DNA of 54,214 nucleotides from Terriglobia bacterium. GTDB taxonomy: Bacteria > Acidobacteriota > Terriglobia > Terriglobales > Acidobacteriaceae. Position 1 is the first letter of the stretch. Every line of letters starts with the position of its first letter. The stretch spans positions 1-54,214 of the forward strand of contig JAIQET010000027.1 of assembly GCA_020073645.1 (NCBI GenBank), read 5' to 3'. This document shows, one piece after another, positions 39,921 to 48,751 of this stretch. Under the pieces are notes generated by a model. It made no database searches. It was not told the DNA's origin and saw only the letters and a list, made by a program, of their open reading frames with translations. Position numbers and translations under genes: made by a program.

Positions 39921-41189
39921 TCATTCTGCTGCCCACTTCACGCTCTTCAAATCCACGCCTTCTTTCGCCATCTCGTAGAGCGGCGAGAGTTCGCGCAGGC
40001 GCTGCACGGTTTCCACTACACGGTCGGCCACGTAATCTACTTCGGCCTCGGTGTTGAAGCGGCCCAGTCCAAAACGAATGGAACTGTGGGCCAAGTCGTC
40101 GCCGGTGCCCAGAGCCTTCAATACATAAGATGGCTCCAGGGTTGCCGAGGTGCAGGCCGAACCGCTCGAAACTGCAATGTCGTTGATGCCCATCAGCAGC
40201 GATTCGCCTTCCACGTAGGCGAAGCTGATGTTCAAGTTGCCAGGCAGTCGATGTTCCATGGTGCCGTTGATATAGACCTCATCGAGCCGGCCCATGATCT
40301 TGTCGCGCAGCCGGTTTCGCAGCCCGGCGAGATGGCAACTCTCTTTGGGCATTTCTTCGGTCGCGATCGCGCAGGCCTTGCCCAGGCCCACGATGCCGGG
40401 CACATTCAGCGTTCCGGAACGCATGCCGCGCTCGTGGCCGCCACCATCAATGATCGGCGAAATCTGCACGCGGGGGTTCTTGCGGCGCACGTACAGCGCG
40501 CCTACGCCTTTGGGGCCGTACATCTTGTGCGCGGAGATCGACATCACGTCGATATTCTGCTTGTTCACGTCCACGGGAACTTTGCCGACCGCCTGGGTCG
40601 CATCGGTGTGGAAGATGATGCCGCGCTCGCGGCAGAGCTTGCCGATTTCAGTCCACGGCTGCAGCACGCCAATCTCGTTGTTGGCCGCCATGATCGTCAC
40701 CAGGATGGTCTTGTCGTCCATGGCCCGCTTCAGGTCGTCGAGATCAACCAGCCCATCCTTCTGCACGGGGAGATAGGTGACGCGGTAGCCATACTTCTCC
40801 AGCCGCTTGCAGGTGTCGAGCACGGCCTTGTGCTCGGTGACCGCGGTGATGATGTGGTTGCCCTTCTCCTTGTACATCTCGGCCACGCCCTTGATGGCCA
40901 GGTTGTCGCTCTCGGTCGCACCCGAGGTGAAGATGATTTCTTTGGTGGTGGCGCCGACCAGCTTGGCGATGCGCTCGCGCGCAGTCTCTACGCCCTCCTC
41001 CGCCGCCCAGCCAAAGGAGTGGTTGCGGCTGGCCGCGTTGCCAAACTTCTCCATGAAATAAGGCAGCATCTCCTCCAGCACCCGCGGATCCATGGGAGTG
41101 GTGGCGTGGTTGTCCATGTAGATGGGCAACTTAATTCCGTTGGGGGCGATGTGCTGCTCCTGGGGGATCGTCTTTACATCCGTGCTCAT
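39921..41189 (-). CDS. iscS: Cysteine desulfurase IscS
   Basis: 422 residues. PLP Schiff-base Lys222 lies in [12 protein letters not shown], and the persulfide Cys346 is on the loop [17 protein letters not shown], the group I (IscS) type. Other landmarks: [29 protein letters not shown] and [15 protein letters not shown]. It makes persulfide from cysteine for Fe-S clusters and thiolated tRNAs. An N-terminal extension of about 20 residues precedes the usual start. It follows iscR in the operon. Confidence 0.97.
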   Translation of the reverse strand: MSTDVKTIPQEQHIAPNGIKLPIYMDNHATTPMDPRVLEEMLPYFMEKFGNAASRNHSFGWAAEEGVETARERIAKLVGATTKEIIFTSGATESDNLAIKGVAEMYKEKGNHIITAVTEHKAVLDTCKRLEKYGYRVTYLPVQKDGLVDLDDLKRAMDDKTILVTIMAANNEIGVLQPWTEIGKLCRERGIIFHTDATQAVGKVPVDVNKQNIDVMSISAHKMYGPKGVGALYVRRKNPRVQISPIIDGGGHERGMRSGTLNVPGIVGLGKACAIATEEMPKESCHLAGLRNRLRDKIMGRLDEVYINGTMEHRLPGNLNISFAYVEGESLLMGINDIAVSSGSACTSATLEPSYVLKALGTGDDLAHSSIRFGLGRFNTEAEVDYVADRVVETVQRLRELSPLYEMAKEGVDLKSVKWAAE

Positions 41190-41201
41190 GATGGCTCTCC
41201 T

Positions 41202-41283
41202 GAAAAATCCAGGCTCTAGGCCTTGGGCTCTAGGCTCTGGGCGCCGGGCTTTGCCCGGCTGACCGGGTCAGAGACCCGGTCCC
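41202..41283. repeat. iscR-iscS spacer: heptad array plus REP-like hairpins
   Basis: Units AGGCTCT, AGGCCTT, GGGCTCT, AGGCTCT and GGGCGCC run from 41211 to 41245. They are followed by the hairpin GCCGGGC-TTT-GCCCGGC and by GACCGGGTC-AGA-GACCCGGTC at 41261-41280. The second hairpin is the reverse-orientation copy of the element at 24981-25002. Confidence 0.82.
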
Positions 41284-41290
41284 ACACGTG

Positions 41291-41758
41291 TTACGTAATC
41301 GTCACCAGTTCGGCGATCTTCTTTGCTACGCTGCCGGCTTCACTCTCGGCGGCCGGCTCTTCTTTCATCTGCGAGATCGTGATGCGTCGCAGTACCTCTT
41401 CGATGCTTTGGTTCACCCGGCGCAGCGGCTCGCGAATGTTGCAGCGATCGGTCTGGTCGCACTCCCCGCGCACTGTCACGCACGAAGTAATGAACAGCGG
41501 CCCGTCGATCGCGCGGATCACTTCAAAGGCGCTGATCTTCGCGGCATCCCGCGCCAGCGTGTAGCCTCCGTTAATGCCGTGCTGGGATTGCAGCAACCCG
41601 GCCTTCACCAGCCGCTGCAAAATCTTGGCCAATGCCTCTTGCGGAATGCCGTAGGCGTCCGCCACATCCTTGGCACTGCACGAACCCTCAGGCGCATGCT
41701 CTGCCAGATGCTTCATGGCCATCAGGCCATAGTCGGCTTTCTTGGTCAGCTTGAGCAT
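41291..41758 (-). CDS. iscR: Rrf2-family Fe-S regulator IscR
   Basis: 155 residues. The winged helix is typical of Rrf2 (KLTKKADYGLMAMKHLAEHA, YGIPQEALAKILQRLVKAG, GINGGYTLARDAAKISAFEV). Cys93, Cys100 and Cys106 (SCVTVRGECDQTDRCNI) are placed for [2Fe-2S] binding. In characterised systems holo-IscR represses the isc operon. Two matching palindromes lie upstream, at 41775-41795 and 41902-41916. First gene of the operon. Confidence 0.95.
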   Translation of the reverse strand: MLKLTKKADYGLMAMKHLAEHAPEGSCSAKDVADAYGIPQEALAKILQRLVKAGLLQSQHGINGGYTLARDAAKISAFEVIRAIDGPLFITSCVTVRGECDQTDRCNIREPLRRVNQSIEEVLRRITISQMKEEPAAESEAGSVAKKIAELVTIT

Positions 41759-41774
41759 GGCTCTGGTTCCCTAA

Positions 41775-41795
41775 GTCCGACCTTTTTAGTCGGAC
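41775..41795. promoter_or_regulatory. IscR-like operator box 1
   Basis: Palindrome with 7-bp arms GTCCGAC / GTCGGAC; on the minus strand it reads CCGACTAAAAAGGTCGG. It lies 16 bp upstream of the iscR start and resembles the IscR/Rrf2 type 1 pattern (YGACT...AGTCR). It shares CGACTAAAA-N2-GTCG with box 2. Confidence 0.7.
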
Positions 41796-42152
41796 ATAAC
41801 TATTCTAGAAGCTGGACGCTCGAAATGCAACCCTCCGCAGGCAGCAGGAGAAAACCGAGGTTGGACGGTAAGAATATGAGGGTAAGCGGCTTAGCAGAGT
41901 ACGACTGTTTTAGTCGCATTTTTTGGATACCGGGTCTGGAAGGGGGTGGATTTGGGAGCGCAGCAAACTGGCGCCGAGGCATCCATGGCACTCAAGGCAG
42001 AAGCAAAAGATTGCCCCAGGGACTTGACAAGCCCAAGGGTGGGTCTAAAATACCGCCAATTTCCGGCGATTTGTCCCGGCCCGCTCGGGCGGGGAACGCA
42101 GCCCGGATTTATGACTCCAATCCCGCCGTCGCCAGTCCCCGAGAAGAGACAC
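41796..42152. other. Divergent regulatory region between iscR and the small CxxC protein gene
   Basis: Contains IscR-like box 2 and no well-supported gene. Promoter elements were not resolved; GACTTGACA near 42021-42029 followed 17 bp on by TCTAAAAT is a possible plus-strand sigma-70 promoter for the gene at 42153. Confidence 0.4.
41902..41916. promoter_or_regulatory. IscR-like operator box 2
   Basis: Arms CGACT / AGTCG around GTTTT; minus strand CGACTAAAACAGTCG. Same core as box 1, about 120 bp further upstream. It could regulate iscR from a distance or a promoter for the plus-strand small zinc protein gene at 42153. Confidence 0.6.
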
Positions 42153-42302
42153 ATGGAAGCGTGTAAGCACCCGCGCGTGCAGATCGTGGCCCGTGAGGAA
42201 GATGCCGAATTCGTGGAGTGCCTCGAGTGCGGCGACATCTTCGAGGCCAGCGAATTCAAAGATATGAACATCGAAGAAACCAAGCCGGGCGACGAAGCCT
42301 GA
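42153..42302 (+). CDS. Small Cys/His zinc-ribbon-like protein
   Basis: 49 residues from ATG after CGAGAAGAGACAC. It begins MEACKHPRVQIVAREEDAEF and has a later CLEC pair, so Cys-His and Cys-Cys could bind one zinc. The C-terminus is acidic. The upstream frame is open to 41946, but its composition looks non-coding. I recall similar short proteins in Acidobacteriota without assigned function. Confidence 0.72.
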   Translation: MEACKHPRVQIVAREEDAEFVECLECGDIFEASEFKDMNIEETKPGDEA

Positions 42303-42464
42303 ACCATCCCCGCTGGCCGACACGCACGCCTCTACTCGGAGTACTACGCCCGGAATGGAACACTCAGTGACAAAAGTAATCTGGGCGACCGGCTTTGCGC
42401 TTGTCCGTGGCCTTAACACTTTGTTAGCGTCAGTGCGGGGTATGCCCTGCCCACGGAGAGGTGC

Positions 42465-42857
42465 ATGTCACTGGTAGCTTTGGTTGTGGACGATTCCATG
42501 CTCATTCGCCACACCGTGTGCCGTTTTCTGGAAGAACGCGGTTTTGTCGTGGAGTCGGCGAGCAACGGCCAGGACGCCCTGGAGACCCTGAAGCGGGTCC
42601 GGCCGGATCTGATCATCACCGACATGCAGATGCCGAAGATGGGCGGGAGCGAGTTCATCACTGCCCTGAAGGGCAAGCCGGACACGGCAAACATTCCTAT
42701 CGTGATCGTCGCGGGACGCCAGAGCGGCTTCGACAAGGGCGAGAAGCGCGCCGATTTCGCCATCTTCAAAGACATTGATATCGAAGACCAGTTGGCGAAA
42801 GCGCTGGAGGCAGTGCTGGGGGCGCGCACGGCCAAGGGGCAGGCGGCGGGGAAGTAG
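42465..42857 (+). CDS. CheY-like single-domain response regulator
   Basis: 130 residues, ATG after GGAGAGGTGC. Receiver features: LVVDDSMLIRHTVCRF with the acidic pair, phospho-acceptor Asp in LIITDMQMPKMGG, and the Lys in AIFKDIDI, where the usual following Pro is replaced. A threonine/serine switch residue is not evident (IVIVAGRQSG has Ala-Gly), so signalling output may be atypical. No kinase is adjacent. The C-terminal tail is basic. Confidence 0.9.
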   Translation: MSLVALVVDDSMLIRHTVCRFLEERGFVVESASNGQDALETLKRVRPDLIITDMQMPKMGGSEFITALKGKPDTANIPIVIVAGRQSGFDKGEKRADFAIFKDIDIEDQLAKALEAVLGARTAKGQAAGK

Positions 42858-42863
42858 GAGCAA

Positions 42864-42990
42864 GCACTTAGCACTTGGCATTTAGCACTTAGTCAACGAC
42901 GTTCCAGCCAGGATTCCCACAATCTCGCAATCTCAACCCTGAACGGCTCAGCTCAGGGGCTAAGTGCCAATTGCTAACTGCTAAGTGCTG
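42864..42990. repeat. Inverted heptad arrays of the AGCANTT family with conserved core
   Basis: Left arm AGCACTT, AGCACTT, GGCATTT, AGCACTT at 42864-42891. Right arm CTAAGTG, CCAATTG, CTAACTG, CTAAGTG at 42961-42988. The arms are imperfect reverse complements over 30 bases. The spacer has AGTCAACGACGTTCC, GGATTCC and GCTCAGGGG, partly shared with the copies at 18896 and 35468. It fills the gap between convergent genes. Confidence 0.88.
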
Positions 42991-42992
42991 CC

Positions 42993-44144
<1,152 letters not shown>

Positions 44145-44191
44145 AAGCCTTATATTATCTGACAGGCGTCCGACGCCGGACGGCCAACGCT

Positions 44192-45556
44192 TTGCTCAAA
44201 GACTTCGCCATTTCGATTATTCGCACCCTGAGGGATCGTGGCCACCAGGCCTATCTCGTGGGTGGATGTGTGCGCGACCTCGTGCTGGGACGCGAGCCTG
44301 CGGACTACGACATCACCACCGACGCTACCCCGGATGAGGTGATGGGGATCTTTCCCGAGACCTACGCCGTCGGGGCGCAGTTTGGCGTGGTGCTTGTGCC
44401 GGCGCCGGGAGACGCAGCAAGCTGCGTCTCTACGGAGGCCACCGATCACTCGAAGACTAACGCCGTCGAGGTCGCTACCTTTCGCAGCGACGTCGGATAT
44501 AGCGATGGGCGGCATCCCGACCAGGTGCGCTACAGCAAGGACCCGCGGGAGGACGTCAAGCGGCGCGATTTTACGATCAATGGTTTGCTGCTCGATCCCA
44601 TCAAGAACGAAGTTCTGGATTTTGTCGGTGGGCGCGCGGACCTGGAGGCGGGCATCGTTCGCACCATCGGCGACGCGGAACGCCGCTTCGCCGAGGACAA
44701 GCTGCGCATGTTGCGGGCGGTGCGGTTTGCGGCTCGCTTTGACTACCAGATCGAACCGAAAACGTTCGCGGCTATCCCGAGGATGGCTGCGCAAATTCAC
44801 CAGGTTTCCCGCGAGCGGGTGCGTGACGAACTCACCAGGATGCTCACCGAGGGCCACGCCCGTCGGGCTTTCCTGCTGCTCGACAAAAGCGGGCTTCTGA
44901 AAGAGATTTTGCCGGAGATCACCGCCATGAAGGGCGTGGAGCAGCCGCCCCAGTTCCATCCTGAGGGTGACGTTTTCGTGCACACCCTGCTGCTGCTCGA
45001 CAAATTGCGGCATCCTTGCCCGCTCACGTTGGCGTGGGGCGCTCTGCTGCACGACGTGGGCAAGCCGCCGACGTTTCGCGTGGCCCCGGACCGCATCCGC
45101 TTCGACGGGCATGTGGAAGTGGGAGTGAAAATGGCGCAGGAAATTCTGCGTCGCCTGCGTTTTTCGAATGATGACACTGAGCAGGTCCTGGCGCTGGTGG
45201 CCAACCACATGCGCTTTGCCGACGTGCAACGCATGAAAGAGTCCACCTTCAAGAAATTTGTCCGCATGTCGGAATTTGCCGAGCACCTGGAACTGCATCG
45301 CATCGACTGCCAGGCCAGCCACGGCGATCTGACTTCCTACCAATTCACGCGCCAGAAGATGGCTTCCATCCCGCCCGAGACCATGCGCCCAATTCCGCTC
45401 ATTACAGGCGACGACCTGATTGCCGCCGGATACAAGCCAGGGCCGCGCTTTAAGGAGATCCTTTCGGCGGTGGAAGACGCGCAGCTCGAAGGGCAGTTGC
45501 AGACGCGGGACCAGGCGATGGGCTTTGTGCGCGAGCAGTTTCCGGCCGGTCAGTGA
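44192..45556 (+). CDS. CCA-adding tRNA nucleotidyltransferase / poly(A) polymerase family with HD domain
   Basis: 454 residues from a TTG; no clear ribosome site, so the start is tentative. The head has YLVGGCVRDLVLG and the catalytic DYDITTD, then RRDFTINGLLLDP and RFAEDKLRMLRAVRFAARF. A C-terminal HD domain (LLHDVGKPPTF, ALVANHMRFADV) follows. The family adds CCA to tRNA 3' ends. Between FGVVLVP and VEVATFRSD about 20 extra residues are present (70-91); they include the translation of a perfect palindrome, GAGACGCAGC-AA-GCTGCGTCTC, shared with 49228-49249. The tRNA in this window already encodes CCA. Confidence 0.92.
   Translation: MLKDFAISIIRTLRDRGHQAYLVGGCVRDLVLGREPADYDITTDATPDEVMGIFPETYAVGAQFGVVLVPAPGDAASCVSTEATDHSKTNAVEVATFRSDVGYSDGRHPDQVRYSKDPREDVKRRDFTINGLLLDPIKNEVLDFVGGRADLEAGIVRTIGDAERRFAEDKLRMLRAVRFAARFDYQIEPKTFAAIPRMAAQIHQVSRERVRDELTRMLTEGHARRAFLLLDKSGLLKEILPEITAMKGVEQPPQFHPEGDVFVHTLLLLDKLRHPCPLTLAWGALLHDVGKPPTFRVAPDRIRFDGHVEVGVKMAQEILRRLRFSNDDTEQVLALVANHMRFADVQRMKESTFKKFVRMSEFAEHLELHRIDCQASHGDLTSYQFTRQKMASIPPETMRPIPLITGDDLIAAGYKPGPRFKEILSAVEDAQLEGQLQTRDQAMGFVREQFPAGQ
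44408..44433. repeat. Palindromic element inside the CCA-adding enzyme gene
   Basis: Perfect 10-bp arms GAGACGCAGC / GCTGCGTCTC with loop AA, followed by TAC. A 26-base identical copy is at 49227-49252, also inside a gene. It encodes part of a non-conserved loop here. Confidence 0.88.
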
Positions 45557-45627
45557 ATCGCCACAGAGGCACGGAGGAGAGGATGCTAAAATCGGACTCT
45601 TCACTCTTCCGAGCACAAGGTCCCCTG

Positions 45628-45930
45628 ATGGCGCGACCCATGGAACACATCGGAGCCGGGCTGGACAAAATTGTGGCCAGCAGCCTGCGGCGCGCAGCGG
45701 CAGGCACAGGACCGGTGCTGGCCTGGCCGCTGGCGTGTGGACCCAAGGTCGCAGAGCGGACGCGGGCGCTCGACTTTGTGGAAGGCATTTTGCGGGTAGA
45801 AGTTCCCGATGCAGGCTGGCGGGCGCAATTGCGTGAGTTGGCCCCGCGGTACTTGGTGGCGATCAATCGCTACGTCGGCGAATGCGTAAAGCGGATTGAG
45901 TTTGTGATCCAAACGGATCAGGCGCGGTAG
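45628..45930 (+). CDS. DUF721 (DciA-like) protein
   Basis: 100 residues from the ATG at 45628 (a GTG start at 45553 is possible). The sequence has the DUF721 layout: IGAGLDKIVASSLRRA, WPLACGPKVAERTRALDFVE, GILRVEVPDAGWRAQLRELA and RYLVAINRYVGECVKRIEFV. DciA is the ancestral loader of the replicative helicase DnaB in bacteria lacking DnaC or DnaI; many short DUF721 proteins share the domain. The region upstream contains another CACAGAGGCACGGAG repeat fragment at 45560-45575. Confidence 0.82.
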   Translation: MARPMEHIGAGLDKIVASSLRRAAAGTGPVLAWPLACGPKVAERTRALDFVEGILRVEVPDAGWRAQLRELAPRYLVAINRYVGECVKRIEFVIQTDQAR

Positions 45931-45945
45931 GCCCCGCACGAGGTC

Positions 45946-45971
45946 GCGGGCGAGGCGCCCGCGCCACACAA
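45946..45971. repeat. REP-like hairpin with GCCACACAA tail (copy 2)
   Basis: Stem GCGGGCG / CGCCCGC with loop AGG, then GCCACACAA, identical in its tail to 38892-38900. It lies 10 bp upstream of the gatC start and leaves no Shine-Dalgarno sequence there. Confidence 0.75.
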
Positions 45972-45980
45972 GCTAAACCC

Positions 45981-46319
45981 ATGAAAGTCACCGAAAAAGA
46001 CGTGAACTACGTGGCCGATCTGGCCAACCTGGAACTCACCGCGGAAGAGCGTACCCGCATGGTGCGCGATCTCAACTCGATTCTCGGGTACATCGACCGG
46101 CTGAACGAGTTGGATACGGCCAATGTGCCGCCCATGGCGCAGGTTTCGGACCGCTACAGCGTGGATCAATCCAAACAGGGAAGCGAGCGCTTCGCTTACG
46201 CCAGCCGGGAAGATGTTCACGAGGGCCTGCGGAAATCCTTGCCGCATGAGATGGCGCTGCAAAATGCGCCCGAGTCGGACGGGACTTTTTTCAAAGTTCC
46301 CAAGGTTATTGAACGATAA
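45981..46319 (+). CDS. gatC: Aspartyl/glutamyl-tRNA amidotransferase subunit C
   Basis: 112 residues. It matches GatC along its length: [40 protein letters not shown], and the C-terminal [20 protein letters not shown] with FFKVPKVIE. GatC stabilises the GatCAB complex that converts Glu-tRNA(Gln) or Asp-tRNA(Asn). The REP-like hairpin is directly upstream. gatA follows after 46 bp; gatB is not in the window. Confidence 0.96.
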   Translation: MKVTEKDVNYVADLANLELTAEERTRMVRDLNSILGYIDRLNELDTANVPPMAQVSDRYSVDQSKQGSERFAYASREDVHEGLRKSLPHEMALQNAPESDGTFFKVPKVIER

Positions 46320-46322
46320 CCC

Positions 46323-46357
46323 CAGTTGCCAGTTCCCGGTTCTCAGTTCTCAGTTGC
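46323..46357 (+). repeat. Heptad array (CAGTTNC x5) between gatC and gatA
   Basis: Five units: CAGTTGC, CAGTTCC, CGGTTCT, CAGTTCT, CAGTTGC. It fills most of the gap and ends 8 bp before the gatA ATG, taking the place of a normal ribosome site. Confidence 0.88.
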
Positions 46358-46365
46358 AGTGGACC

Positions 46366-47799
46366 ATGGACATGAACTCCCTCACCATCGACGCGGCGCG
46401 CTCGGCCATCCAGGAGCGCAGGACTACCGCTGCGTTGCTGGCGGAGGCGTTCTACGACAGGATTGAGAAAGATGATCCGCAGATTGGCGCGTACCTGACG
46501 CTGTCGAAAGAGCGCGCGCTGGCGAAGGCGGAAGAGGTGGATGCCCTGGCGGCCAAGGGCGAGAAGTTGCCACCGCTCGGTGGTGTGCCCGTCGCTATCA
46601 AGGATGTCATGGTCACGCGCGGAGTGCGCAGCACGGCGGGCTCGAAGATTCTGGGCAATTACATTCCCCCGTATGACTGTACGGCGGTGGCGCGCATGGA
46701 AGCGGCGGGCGCGGTGGTGCTGGGGAAAACCAACTGCGATGAGTTTGCCATGGGGTCGTCGAACGAGAACTCGGCGTGGCGTCCGGTGCACAATCCGCGC
46801 GATCTCAGCCGCGTGCCGGGCGGTTCGTCAGGAGGATCGGCGGCGGCGGTGGCGGCGGATATGGCGGTAGCGGCCCTCGGGTCGGATACGGGCGGTTCGA
46901 TTCGCCAGCCGGCTTCGTTCTGTGGCGTGGTCGGGCTGATGCCTACCTATGGACGAGTTTCGCGTTATGGGCTGATTGCGTTTGCTTCGTCGCTCGACCA
47001 CATTGGCCCTCTGACTAAGACCGTGAAGGATGCTGCCCTGGTGCTGCGGACGATCGCCGGTCGTGATCCGATGGATTCCACTTCCGCCGAGGTTCCGGTC
47101 CCGGACTACGTGGCCGAACTGGAGAAGCCGGTGCGTGGGCTGAAACTGGGTGTGGCGAAGGAATACTTCGGAGAGGGACTGGACGCAGAGGTTCGAAGCT
47201 CGGTAGAGGCCGCGATCCAGAAGTTGGCCAGCCTCGGCTGCGAGGTCGTGCCGGTCTCTCTGCCGCATACCGCGTACGCGATCCCAACCTACTACATCGT
47301 GGCCACGGCGGAGGCTTCGGCGAACCTTGCCCGATTCGACGGCGTGCGCTACGGGCATCGGGCTGGCGACGCGCGCACGCTCTCCGAGATGTACCGCCGC
47401 AGCCGCGACGAGGGTTTTGGGGCAGAGGTGAAGCGCCGCATTATGCTGGGGACATACGCGCTGAGCGCGGGCTACTATGACGCGTACTATCTGAAAGCGC
47501 AGCGCGTGCGCACGCTGTTGACGCGCGATTTCGAAGAAGCATTCAAGAAAGCGGACGCGATTGTGACCCCAACGAGTCCGACCGCCGCCTTCAAGCTGGG
47601 CGACAAAGTGGATGATCCACTGGCCATGTACCTGGCCGACATCTATACCGTGACCGCCGATCTGGCCGGCATCCCGGGAATCTCGATTCCGTGCGGCCAA
47701 ACGCGGGAGAAGCTACCCATCGGGTTGCAGATTCTCGGGCGGCATTTCGACGAAGCGACGATCCTGCGCGTGGCGCACGCGTACGAGCAGGCGAGTTAA
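46366..47799 (+). CDS. gatA: Aspartyl/glutamyl-tRNA amidotransferase subunit A
   Basis: 477 residues from ATG 46366 (or 46372). The amidase Ser-cisSer-Lys triad is present: Lys in [24 protein letters not shown], and the Ser nucleophile in [13 protein letters not shown]. Length is normal for GatA. The subunit releases ammonia from glutamine for the amidation of mischarged tRNA. The reading frame is open far upstream, but the conserved protein starts here; no Shine-Dalgarno precedes it because the gap is filled by the heptad array, so translation may be coupled to gatC. Confidence 0.95.
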   Translation: MDMNSLTIDAARSAIQERRTTAALLAEAFYDRIEKDDPQIGAYLTLSKERALAKAEEVDALAAKGEKLPPLGGVPVAIKDVMVTRGVRSTAGSKILGNYIPPYDCTAVARMEAAGAVVLGKTNCDEFAMGSSNENSAWRPVHNPRDLSRVPGGSSGGSAAAVAADMAVAALGSDTGGSIRQPASFCGVVGLMPTYGRVSRYGLIAFASSLDHIGPLTKTVKDAALVLRTIAGRDPMDSTSAEVPVPDYVAELEKPVRGLKLGVAKEYFGEGLDAEVRSSVEAAIQKLASLGCEVVPVSLPHTAYAIPTYYIVATAEASANLARFDGVRYGHRAGDARTLSEMYRRSRDEGFGAEVKRRIMLGTYALSAGYYDAYYLKAQRVRTLLTRDFEEAFKKADAIVTPTSPTAAFKLGDKVDDPLAMYLADIYTVTADLAGIPGISIPCGQTREKLPIGLQILGRHFDEATILRVAHAYEQAS

Positions 47800-47800
47800 G

Positions 47801-47882
47801 CAGGTGTCAGGTCTCGGGTCTCTGGTGTCAGGTTTTGAAATCTCGAGGGACGATACTCCTGGACCCAAAGGCCGGAGACCTG
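47801..47882. repeat. Heptad array (AGGTNTC type) after gatA
   Basis: Units CAGGTGT, CAGGTCT, CGGGTCT, CTGGTGT and CAGGTTT at 47801-47835. A partial inverse, GGAGACCTG, lies at about 47874-47882. It fills the gap between convergent gatA and the DUF4097 gene. Confidence 0.82.
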
Positions 47883-47884
47883 TT

Positions 47885-48679
47885 CTAGGATTTCTCCAGC
47901 CGGATCGAGCCATCCCCGGTGTGAATGCTTAGCCGATTACCGCCACCGTTCAGCTTGCCATGAATATCTTTCTTGTCCAGCCGTCCTTCCACGGCGATCG
48001 GCATGTCCAGGGTGATGTGACCATCGCCGGTATGGAGGTCCACATCGGCGGCAAAATTGTCCGCTAGCTGGAGGGTAACGCTTCCATCCCCAGCATCCAG
48101 GTCCCAACTGGAAACTGCCGTGGAGCCGGGCAGGGCACGAGCCTCGATGCGGCCATCGCCGGTGCCGATTTCCAACCCATCGAACCTGCCATTTGCTCGA
48201 ACATGGCCATCGCCGGCGCGGGTGCGCAGCACGCCATCCACCGCGTCGATGTCCTGACTGCCGTCACTGCTTTGCAATTCCATGGTGCCTTTGAAGCTGG
48301 CCAGGCGGATGTTGCCGTCGCCCGTGTGCAGATACACTCGCCCTTCCCGCGGCATGTGAATCTGGATATCCACACGATGCATGTGCGTGCCAATGTCTAT
48401 GGTGAAGTGGCGGTGGGGGAAACGCACCTCCAGTTCGACGGTGTCACCCGTCTGGTGCTCGATGATCTTGATACCGTCTTCCCCGATCTTGTAGCGTTCG
48501 GTGACCACGTGGGCCTCGATGCTGTTCTTGTCCCAGGTATCCACCTGGATGTTGGCGTCCGAAGTTTCCACGCGCAGGTCGGGCTTGCCGGTGATGGTGT
48601 AGGTCTTGTTCCATTCATCGGCTCGGGCAGCAGGCAGAATCAGGCACAGGGCAAAGAACGAGACCAGAAGGCTTCGCAT
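47885..48679 (-). CDS. Exported DUF4097-family beta-helix protein
   Basis: 264 residues from ATG after GAAGGAGTGAACGC. A signal peptide (SLLVSFFALCLILPAARAD) is followed by repeats with the motif HTGDGxIxL or AGDGxV (HTGDGNIRLASF, RAGDGHVRANG, GTGDGRIEAR, DAGDGSVTLQ, HTGDGHITLD, HTGDGSIRLE). This regular GDG turn marks a right-handed beta-helix-like DUF4097 fold. Function unknown; such proteins are often linked to envelope sensing. The start is well supported. Confidence 0.9.
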   Translation of the reverse strand: MRSLLVSFFALCLILPAARADEWNKTYTITGKPDLRVETSDANIQVDTWDKNSIEAHVVTERYKIGEDGIKIIEHQTGDTVELEVRFPHRHFTIDIGTHMHRVDIQIHMPREGRVYLHTGDGNIRLASFKGTMELQSSDGSQDIDAVDGVLRTRAGDGHVRANGRFDGLEIGTGDGRIEARALPGSTAVSSWDLDAGDGSVTLQLADNFAADVDLHTGDGHITLDMPIAVEGRLDKKDIHGKLNGGGNRLSIHTGDGSIRLEKS

Positions 48680-48751
48680 GCGTTCACTCCTTCGCAGGCA
48701 CACGTCTCCCGCATGGGTCGTGATACGGACGCTGGGTGAGCAAGGTTCCCA

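Noticed and set aside
39912..41219. 435-codon plus-strand ORF opposite iscS
   Set aside because: Shadow of iscS; the minus-strand frame carries every catalytic motif.
44150..45616. 488-codon minus-strand ORF opposite the CCA-adding enzyme
   Set aside because: Antisense shadow; the plus-strand frame has the nucleotidyltransferase and HD motifs.
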